The position numbers and the translations under genes were made by a program. Under the pieces are notes generated by a model. The model was not told the DNA's origin. It searched no databases and worked only from the letters and a program-made list of their open reading frames with translations. Below are positions 25,378 through 32,056 of a DNA stretch of 32,056 nt, piece by piece (within the stretch, counting starts at the first letter, position 1; each line of letters opens with the position of its first letter). The stretch comes from Actinomycetota bacterium (GTDB taxonomy: Bacteria; Actinomycetota; Acidimicrobiia; Acidimicrobiales; Acidimicrobilacustridaceae), in the NCBI GenBank assembly GCA_009705225.1, contig WLCQ01000011.1:1-32056 (forward strand), read 5' to 3'.

Positions 25378-27524
25378 GCAAACGTACGGAGACCAAAGCA
25401 GGGACTGTCAGCCGGCGGGCCTTCCTTGGAGGTGGAGCGACGGTTGTAGCGATGTTCGCCCTCGACGCGGCTCCCGGCTCCAAGATGGCTCGCGCTATCG
25501 CAGCCAATCTCCCGGTGGACACCAGCGGTGGTCCGGTCAATGGCTGGATCCTCGTCAATGCCGATAACTCGGTGAGCATCGCATTCGGTGGCGCTGAGAT
25601 GGGGCAGGGGATTCTGACCGGACTCGCCCAAGCCGCGGCAGAGGAACTGATGGTGGCTTGGTCCCAGGTACGCACTCAGGTGGCACCCACCTCGCAGTCG
25701 TACATCACTGGCGGAAGTTTCGGGATCCGGGCGAATTTCCTGAAGATGCGCATCGCTGGGGCCCAGGCGCGCGAAGTGCTGCTCGCTGCGGCAGCGGCCA
25801 CGTGGGGAATCGATGCGTCGGCCTGCAGCGTTTCCGATGGAGTGATCACGAATACCGTGACGTCAGCGACGCTCACCTACGCACAGGTAGCCAAAGCGGC
25901 GTCGGCTCTCACTCCTTCGGCTTCGCCGACGCTCACCGACGCTTCCAAGTTCCGGATGGTCGGTCGATCCATGGCCCGACTCGACCTCCCCTCAAAGGTT
26001 GACGGTTCGGCGGTGTTCGGTATCGACGTACGGGTTCCGGGAATGCTGTACGCAGCCGTGAAGAATTGCCCGACGATCGGCGGCACGCTTGCTCGTACGC
26101 CGGCAACCCCAGCGGGAGCGATTGCAGTCGTTCCCCTCGGAAATGCAGTTGCTGTTGTCGCTTCCAACACCTGGGCGGCGTTCAAGGCTGCGAGTTCGCT
26201 GTCAGTCGCCTGGACGATTCCCACTGCGGCAGCACAGTTGACGACCTCGACGATCTCCGCGCAGGCTCAGACGTTGATGGCCACCGGCACTGCCGGTTCG
26301 CCGGCTGCTGAACGGGTCGGAGACGCTCCGGGCGCATATGGCACCGCGGTCACCCGCATCGAGTCCACCTATCAACTCCCGTATCTGCCGCACGTGTGCA
26401 TGGAGGTTCTGAACTGCACGGCGAGTGTGACGCCCACCTCCTGTGAGGTCTGGGTTCCGACGCAGGCCGCAAGCTGGGTGCAGGCCACAGCGATGGCGAT
26501 CACGGGTCTGCCGGCCTCGGCGGTCACTGTGCACCCGACATTGCTCGGCGGGGGGCTCGGTAGGAAGATCGAACAGGACTACGTATCGCAGGCGATCAAG
26601 GTTTCCAAAGCAGTCGGCAAGCCGGTCAAGCTCACATGGCGACGCGAGGAAGATCTGAGTCACGACCAATACCGTCCGATGGGACTCGTGCGGGTGCGAC
26701 TCGGGGCCGACAGCGGGGGTCGTCTCACATCCATTGCCACCCGAACGGTTGCCCCATCACCATTGGCCCAGCGTGGTTGGATGGCGCCCACGGGCAATGA
26801 CAATGTCGAGGGTGCGGAGGGACTGCCGTACGCCGCGGCCAATCGTCTCGTCGAGTACGTGAAGCACCCAGCTGCGGTACCGGTGGGGTTCTGGCGTTCG
26901 GTGGGAAACTCCATCAACTGCTTCGCTGTTGAATCCGCGCTCGACGAATTAGCAGTGGCGCTCAAGCAGGACCCACTTGCCTACCGACGCAGTCTCCTCG
27001 CTGGTGATCCAAGAACGCTTGCGGTTCTCGATCGGGCTGCTGCAGACATCGGCTGGAACACGGCTCCAGCGAAGGGTGTGGCCCGGGGAATCGCACTGTC
27101 GAACGGATTCGGGAGCATCGTTGCACTCGCCGTCGAGGTGTCGCAGCCGACTGCCGGCGTGATGAAGGTGAATCGGGTGGCCTGCGCAGTCGATTGCGGG
27201 CTCGCGGTGAACCCTGGTCAGGTCGAGTCACAGATGCAGGGCGGAATCATCCAGGGGATCGGCACTGCGTTCTGGGGTCAGACCACCTTCGCCAAGGGAG
27301 TGGCCAGCAGTCGGAACTTCTCGAACACCCGCATGTTGCTGATGAAGGAGACGCCATCGATCACGGTGTCGATACTGCAGAGCGGTCTGGAATCGCTTGG
27401 CGGCATCGGTGAGGTGGCTGTACCTCCGACCGCCCCAGCTCTGGCCAACGCTTGGTTCAAGCTCACCGGCGCGCGGTTGCGGTCACTTCCGTTCTTCCCC
27501 GGTGCGAACCGAATGGACGACTGA
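25374..27524 (+). CDS. Molybdopterin-binding large subunit of xanthine oxidase/IorB-like hydroxylase, Tat-exported
   Basis: Tat-like SRRAFLGGGATVVAMFAL; GAEMGQGILTGLAQAAAEEL, GGGLGRKIEQDYVSQAIKVSKAVGKPVKLTWRREED, GGIGEVAVPPTAPALANA; ATGA overlap with the upstream subunit. Confidence 0.92.
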   Translation: MSKRTETKAGTVSRRAFLGGGATVVAMFALDAAPGSKMARAIAANLPVDTSGGPVNGWILVNADNSVSIAFGGAEMGQGILTGLAQAAAEELMVAWSQVRTQVAPTSQSYITGGSFGIRANFLKMRIAGAQAREVLLAAAAATWGIDASACSVSDGVITNTVTSATLTYAQVAKAASALTPSASPTLTDASKFRMVGRSMARLDLPSKVDGSAVFGIDVRVPGMLYAAVKNCPTIGGTLARTPATPAGAIAVVPLGNAVAVVASNTWAAFKAASSLSVAWTIPTAAAQLTTSTISAQAQTLMATGTAGSPAAERVGDAPGAYGTAVTRIESTYQLPYLPHVCMEVLNCTASVTPTSCEVWVPTQAASWVQATAMAITGLPASAVTVHPTLLGGGLGRKIEQDYVSQAIKVSKAVGKPVKLTWRREEDLSHDQYRPMGLVRVRLGADSGGRLTSIATRTVAPSPLAQRGWMAPTGNDNVEGAEGLPYAAANRLVEYVKHPAAVPVGFWRSVGNSINCFAVESALDELAVALKQDPLAYRRSLLAGDPRTLAVLDRAAADIGWNTAPAKGVARGIALSNGFGSIVALAVEVSQPTAGVMKVNRVACAVDCGLAVNPGQVESQMQGGIIQGIGTAFWGQTTFAKGVASSRNFSNTRMLLMKETPSITVSILQSGLESLGGIGEVAVPPTAPALANAWFKLTGARLRSLPFFPGANRMDD

Positions 27525-27525
27525 A

Positions 27526-28524
27526 TCAGGCGTCGTTTCGAGTCTTGAACGCTGTGCGGATGTAGGTGATCGCCGCGGTGATGAGACAGGCAGCGACAGC
27601 GATCAGGCACCAGAAGAAGCCTGCGTAGTCGAGCACCGTTCCAACGCCGGGTACGCCGGGCATGGTGTTTCGCACAGCGGGTAGAGCGAAGAGCATGGCT
27701 CCGAGCCACACAAACATTGAGAACTCGAGAGGGCGACCAGTGACGAGAGTGGTGTAGGTCATGGCCACCGCTATCGATGCGAGCGCGATCATCACCAAGA
27801 GTTCGAAGAGGGCGAACGCGCGCATTGCGCCCCCCCTCCTTGCGCCGAGGTCGACTCTGATGGCGCCGTCATCCCATGAATCCGCCGGGCTGGAGGTGAC
27901 TGCCCAGTCGTGCTGCTTGGCGCTCACTGCGAGACGGGTCGGTACGGGTTCCTCGGACTTGGTGGTGCCAGTTCCGTCGGCACTCTTGACGACCCGAGTG
28001 AGTCGCACCTGAAGAGCACTTGCGTAGGAGTCAAAGGGGTACTGGCTGAGGTCGCCATCGAGATCGAGCACCAGTTGTACGGGCGGAGGAATCTCTCCGC
28101 CAGAGAGATTGATGCTGCCTCCCAGGTAGCCGTCCGCATCGAGGTTGATGGTCTGCTTGAGCGAGCCGTCGCGATTGGCGAACGATCCATGAGGAGCGAT
28201 TGTGAGACGCACCTGCTGGGTGCCGGCGACGGGTTGGACCTCAAGGATCCGCGCGTTCACCTGGATGTAGTCCTCACTCGCCGGGTCTGAAACGCCGATG
28301 TACGTGCGAACCTCAGAACCAGTTGATTCGGTGTTGTTCCTGGACACGAATGTCGCGACCTGAGCAACGATGAGAATGCCGAGCGCTGCGAAGATCAGTC
28401 GCTTACCGAAACGACGCCGATCTGCGACCGCCTCTCGATCGCCAGACGGTTCGACGTTGGGATCTGCCTCGCCGTCAACGGCTCTGGGGTCATGTGATTG
28501 CGAATCGCCTTGCGCATTGGACAT
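27526..28524 (-). CDS. DUF4436-like membrane protein
   Basis: One N-terminal TM (LIFAALGILIVAQVATFV), soluble beta domain, about three C-terminal TMs; start at MSNAQGDSQ preferred. Confidence 0.7.
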   Translation of the reverse strand: MSNAQGDSQSHDPRAVDGEADPNVEPSGDREAVADRRRFGKRLIFAALGILIVAQVATFVSRNNTESTGSEVRTYIGVSDPASEDYIQVNARILEVQPVAGTQQVRLTIAPHGSFANRDGSLKQTINLDADGYLGGSINLSGGEIPPPVQLVLDLDGDLSQYPFDSYASALQVRLTRVVKSADGTGTTKSEEPVPTRLAVSAKQHDWAVTSSPADSWDDGAIRVDLGARRGGAMRAFALFELLVMIALASIAVAMTYTTLVTGRPLEFSMFVWLGAMLFALPAVRNTMPGVPGVGTVLDYAGFFWCLIAVAACLITAAITYIRTAFKTRNDA

Positions 28525-28644
28525 TGGGTGATTGTTGCACGGCCGAGTGTGATGAGCGTGCGTGAATCGGCTGTGCCCATCAGGAGGTCCTGTGCCCATG
28601 ACTGATCCCGATACTGTGCCGAGATTCCCCTAGGAGGTAATGCC

Positions 28645-29082
28645 ATGAGGATCGAACCGCATCATGTTGGGATCTGTGTCACCGATCTTGAGGCGTCCCT
28701 GCGCTTCTGGCGCGACGGGCTGGGTTTCGAGGCGACGACAACGCCAACCGTCGGGTCCGAGTGGTCCGATTCCCTCGAGATCGGCGGGGAGATCGAGTTC
28801 TCGGCCACGTTCCTGCGCAAGGATGGCTTCGAGTTCGAACTTCTTCATTACAACTTTCCTGAACCCACGGGAGCGCCATCGGCGACCCGTCTTCAGCGTG
28901 GATTCACGCACTTCGCCGTCACTGTGGATGAACTCGATCTGGTGATCGATCATCTCGTCGCTCACGGTGGCTCTGTGGTCGACGGCACTCGCACGAAGAT
29001 CGGCGAAGGGGCGTGGGCCACTGAGTTGGTGTTCATCGCTGATCCCGATGGAGTTCGCGTCGAACTCATGAAGTTCGGTTGA
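28645..29082 (+). CDS. VOC (glyoxalase/bleomycin resistance/dioxygenase) family protein
   Basis: IEPHHVGICVTDLEASLRFWRDGLGFE ... GFTHFAVTVDELDLVIDHL ... FIADPDGVRVELMKFG; strong AGGAGGT SD. Confidence 0.93.
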   Translation: MRIEPHHVGICVTDLEASLRFWRDGLGFEATTTPTVGSEWSDSLEIGGEIEFSATFLRKDGFEFELLHYNFPEPTGAPSATRLQRGFTHFAVTVDELDLVIDHLVAHGGSVVDGTRTKIGEGAWATELVFIADPDGVRVELMKFG

Positions 29083-29146
29083 TCCACCGCTTGCGACGCC
29101 TCGTCCGACGAGACCGAGTTTCCGAGTGCCGAAGTTTCGACCGTGA

Positions 29147-29950
29147 TCAGAGGTCGGTCGTGACCTTGGGGATGAGATCCCCGTTGGCCATGCCGTCCAC
29201 CGCGAGGCACTGGCCGGTGACCCAGGACGCGGCGGGGGAGCAGAGGTAGAGCACCGCATCCGCGATGTCATCAGGAAGTCCGTTACGACGCATCGCAGTG
29301 TTGGCATGCATGGACTCGCGGATGGATGGGTCCATCGACGACAGGTACATCCGTAGGGAGTCGGTCTCGACTGCGCCCGGCAGAACGCCATTCACACGGA
29401 TGCGTGGTGCGAGCTCCACTGCCATCAGCCGCGTGAGTTGTTCGACTGCAGCTTTGGTGAGGCTGTGGGTGAGCGAGTTGCGCACCGCATTTCGCCCTGC
29501 GACCGAACCGATGTTGCAGACCGTTCCGCCCCCTCGCTGGAGCATGTGGGGAACAGCGAGACGCACGAGTTCGAACGGGGCGGAGACGTTGAAGTGGAAG
29601 GACTTCTCGAGCTGGGACACCGAAGTGTCGAGGAACGGCCTCGACATCGAACCACCAGCGTTGTTCACCACGATGTCGATGGCGCCGAAGTGGTCGATCG
29701 TGCGATTCACGATCGAGGCAAGCGAGTCCATGTCGTTGACGTCACCGGTGAGCGGAAGGGCGCGACCCCCGGCGGCGACAACATCAGAAGCAACCTGCTC
29801 GAGGTCTGCCTCCGTGCGGGCAGTGAGCACGCAATCTGCTCCCACCTCCGCGAAGGCTTTCGCGATAGCGGCTCCAATGCCCTTCCCGGCCCCGGTGATG
29901 ATCGCCACCTTTCCGTCGAGACGGAAGCGTTCGGGTGCAGTGCTCGGCAT
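29147..29950 (-). CDS. SDR family oxidoreductase
   Basis: FRLDGKVAIITGAGKGIGAAIAKAFAEVGADCVLTART, DIVVNNAGGS, ASWVTGQCLAVDGM; start MPSTAPERF with AGGAG upstream. The catalytic YxxxK position reads as SLTHSLTKAAVEQL (His in place of Tyr). Confidence 0.92.
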   Translation of the reverse strand: MPSTAPERFRLDGKVAIITGAGKGIGAAIAKAFAEVGADCVLTARTEADLEQVASDVVAAGGRALPLTGDVNDMDSLASIVNRTIDHFGAIDIVVNNAGGSMSRPFLDTSVSQLEKSFHFNVSAPFELVRLAVPHMLQRGGGTVCNIGSVAGRNAVRNSLTHSLTKAAVEQLTRLMAVELAPRIRVNGVLPGAVETDSLRMYLSSMDPSIRESMHANTAMRRNGLPDDIADAVLYLCSPAASWVTGQCLAVDGMANGDLIPKVTTDL

Positions 29951-30063
29951 GGTCGGCTCCTGTGGTTGCGCTGATGTCCGCCGGTTCGGGACTCCCGAAC
30001 GACGCCCAATCTCCGTGCGGGGTCGCACTCGAGGCGGCCGGAGCTTAGGTGTCCATGCTGGCT

Positions 30064-30924
30064 CTAGTGCACAGTCACAACGAAATCGTCGAGGTTGAAA
30101 TCGGAGTTGTCGCCCCGGATTCCCACCGCGCCTGAGCGGATGACCGGTCCTCCGGTGCCGCTATCGGTGGCCGAAAGTACGAGGACGCCATCGACCCGGA
30201 GGCGGATCGAAACCGATCCGCCGGGATTGTCGAAGATCATTGCTCGCACGTTGTGGAACCCACCGGAACTGAACGAGTTTCTTCCCGCGGCGAGCGTGAA
30301 GTAGGTCCCGCCATTCGAGCTGCCACCGGGGACCTTCTTCTTGATGGCGGTGGTGCCATCCCTCCGGTTGAAACTCACGGAGTACAGAGAGGATTCGTCG
30401 ACGTACCTGAGGAAAACATGCTCACCGTCCCAAGCAACCGCTGGTGTGGCTGGCGTGGAACTGAATGTGTTGTGACGGAGTCGGAAGGAGACATTCACGG
30501 AACCGAAATCCTTCCGTTTTGTCACGAGCCGGAAAATCGCAGAGTCAGTCCCGTTCGAGGAGTTGGCGTCGGGCTCGATGGCATCGGGAACCCCGGACCA
30601 CGCCATGCCATTGCGGGCCAACAACGAACCCGATGTCACGTCCCAGGTCGTGCTCCTCACCGCTGAAAGCGAACCAGGGTTCCAGAATGCGTACTCATTC
30701 GTGATCAAACTGTCCTTCACTCCGAAGGAGTCAGCAAGCAGCGTGGTGCCGGATACGCCGGATGAAATTGTGCCTGCCGATGCAATGCCTCCGCTCCCGA
30801 CCACTCCAAGTGCGCTCAGTAGAAGCAGTGCAGCGATGAGCCTTGCGCCTGTTCGACTCCGGGACTTGGTAAACCGGCCAGCATCCATGAGTGTGGACCC
30901 GTTCCTCGAGTTGCGCTCGCGCAT
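30064..30924 (-). CDS. Secreted concanavalin/LamG-like beta-sandwich protein
   Basis: Signal peptide LIAALLLLSALGVVGSGGIASAG; repeated beta pattern (SVNVSFRLRHNTF, VSIRLRVDGVLVLSATDSGTGGPVIRSGAVGIRGDNSDFNLDDFVVTVH). Start uncertain (30924 or 30888). Confidence 0.65.
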   Translation of the reverse strand: MRERNSRNGSTLMDAGRFTKSRSRTGARLIAALLLLSALGVVGSGGIASAGTISSGVSGTTLLADSFGVKDSLITNEYAFWNPGSLSAVRSTTWDVTSGSLLARNGMAWSGVPDAIEPDANSSNGTDSAIFRLVTKRKDFGSVNVSFRLRHNTFSSTPATPAVAWDGEHVFLRYVDESSLYSVSFNRRDGTTAIKKKVPGGSSNGGTYFTLAAGRNSFSSGGFHNVRAMIFDNPGGSVSIRLRVDGVLVLSATDSGTGGPVIRSGAVGIRGDNSDFNLDDFVVTVH

Positions 30925-31051
30925 TGAATCTTGCTCCCTCGCTGCGGTGACCCTGATTGGGGTAGCCCTGACGGGCGATAGCGACGGTACCGAGGATGGG
31001 GGAGCGCGCCTATCGCACCATTTCGGTATTCCCAGTGCCGGAACGCCGACA

Positions 31052-31076
31052 TCAACGTTGACGCGTGTTCTACATT
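31052..31076 (+). promoter_or_regulatory. TCAACGTTGA palindrome followed by TACATT -10-like element
   Basis: TCAACGTTGA 31052-31061; TACATT 31071-31076, 6 nt before the ATG at 31083. Confidence 0.4.
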
Positions 31077-31082
31077 TCGGCC

Positions 31083-32056
31083 ATGGCCAAAGACACCCCG
31101 CACAAGATCCTGCTCACCGAGGACGAGATGCCCACCCAGTGGTACAACATCGTCCCTGACCTGCCGGCTCCGCCGCCGCCGCCGTTGCACCCGGGCACCC
31201 TTCAGCCCGCCGGCCCCGAGGACTTCGCACCACTGTTCCCGATGGCGCTGATCGAGCAAGAGGTGTCCCAAGAGCGGTACATCGACATTCCGGGAGCAGT
31301 GCTCGACATCTACAAGATCTGGCGCCCGAGCCCACTGTTCCGGGCACGCCGTCTCGAGCAACTGCTCGATACTCCGGCGCGTATTTATTACAAGTACGAG
31401 GGCGTGAGCCCAGCCGGCTCGCATAAGCCGAATACCGCTGTACCGCAGGCGTACTACAACCATCAGGAAGGCATCACGAAGCTCACCACCGAGACCGGTG
31501 CTGGGCAGTGGGGCACCTCACTCGCGTTCGCCACCGCCCAGTACGGCATGGAGTGTGAGGTCTGGCAGGTCGCTGCGTCGTACCGTCAGAAGCCTCATCG
31601 TCGCACGATGATGGAGATCTGGGGCGCAACGGTTCATCCCAGCCCGTCGATGATCACTGACTACGGGCGCTCACTGCTCGAACTCGATCCCGACCATCCC
31701 GGAAGCCTCGGCATCGCGATCTCCGAGGCGGTCGCCATGGCTGTGGCTGACCCCAACACCCGGTATGCGCTGGGCAGTGTGCTCAACCATGTGCTCATGC
31801 ATCAAACGATCATCGGTGAGGAAGCGCTGTTGCAGTTGGCGAAGGTGGGGGAGACTCCGGACGTTCTCGTCGGCTGCACCGGGGGCGGTTCCAACTTCGG
31901 TGGTCTCGCGTTCCCCTTCTTGCGCGAGAAGCTCGCGGGGAAGATGAACCCCACGATTCGCTGCGTTGAGCCGGCGGCATGTCCCAGCCTCACGATGGGC
32001 GAATACCGCTACGACTTCGGTGATTCTGCCGGCATGACCCCGCTGATGAAGATGCA
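31083..32056 (+). CDS. TrpB-like pyridoxal-phosphate enzyme (TrpB2 type), truncated by window end
   Basis: Translated by hand: [39 protein letters not shown]...[41 protein letters not shown]...[14 protein letters not shown]...[17 protein letters not shown]. Absent from the ORF track because no stop lies inside the window. Confidence 0.92.
   Translation, partial: MAKDTPHKILLTEDEMPTQWYNIVPDLPAPPPPPLHPGTLQPAGPEDFAPLFPMALIEQEVSQERYIDIPGAVLDIYKIWRPSPLFRARRLEQLLDTPARIYYKYEGVSPAGSHKPNTAVPQAYYNHQEGITKLTTETGAGQWGTSLAFATAQYGMECEVWQVAASYRQKPHRRTMMEIWGATVHPSPSMITDYGRSLLELDPDHPGSLGIAISEAVAMAVADPNTRYALGSVLNHVLMHQTIIGEEALLQLAKVGETPDVLVGCTGGGSNFGGLAFPFLREKLAGKMNPTIRCVEPAACPSLTMGEYRYDFGDSAGMTPLMKM

Noticed and set aside
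8463-29872. Recurring octamer GCGATAGC (seen for example near 8463, 19650, 29865, and in the dyads at 4919 and 30975)
   Set aside because: Most copies fall in coding sequence at Ala-Ile-Ala-type codons; without genome-wide counts this is not distinguishable from composition.
1-32056. CRISPR arrays, tRNA/rRNA genes, transposases, integrases, phage or toxin-antitoxin genes
   Set aside because: Looked for on both strands; no regularly spaced repeats, cloverleaf candidates or relevant protein motifs were seen.

Overview
The window is GC-rich, gene-dense bacterial chromosome with an actinobacterial character, possibly Acidimicrobiia-like (taxonomy is inferred from gene content only). It holds about 26 protein-coding genes. 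Most look like soil or aquatic catabolic and redox functions: an NDMA-dependent-type Zn alcohol dehydrogenase with a SnoaL/NTF2-like protein, nitronate monooxygenase with P450, YceI // MarR, a large sulfatase, acyl-CoA ligase, SDRs, amidohydrolase, DoxX, a Ddn-type F420 protein, an LLM F420-type oxidoreductase, acyltransferase-SGNH, DinB // YkgJ-MDMPI, nitroreductase, an S1P-lyase-like PLP enzyme, a 2OG-Fe(II) oxygenase, an IorAB-like molybdenum hydroxylase, DUF4436, VOC, a secreted protein, and a TrpB2-type enzyme cut by the right edge. I found no rRNA, tRNA, CRISPR, transposase, integrase or phage genes. No unambiguous new multi-gene system stands out. The most interesting signals are non-coding: (i) a recurrent TANNNT-N6/7-start codon pattern consistent with leaderless transcription at eight genes; (ii) three stacked inverted repeats between yceI and marR; (iii) a 9-codon ATGA-coupled mini-ORF whose stop codon lies in the loop of a hairpin abutting the next start codon; (iv) a CTGACG-ATA-CGTCAG palindrome before the amidohydrolase; (v) hairpins straddling stop codons at tightly convergent gene ends. 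Everything was read by eye; no database search or folding was run.
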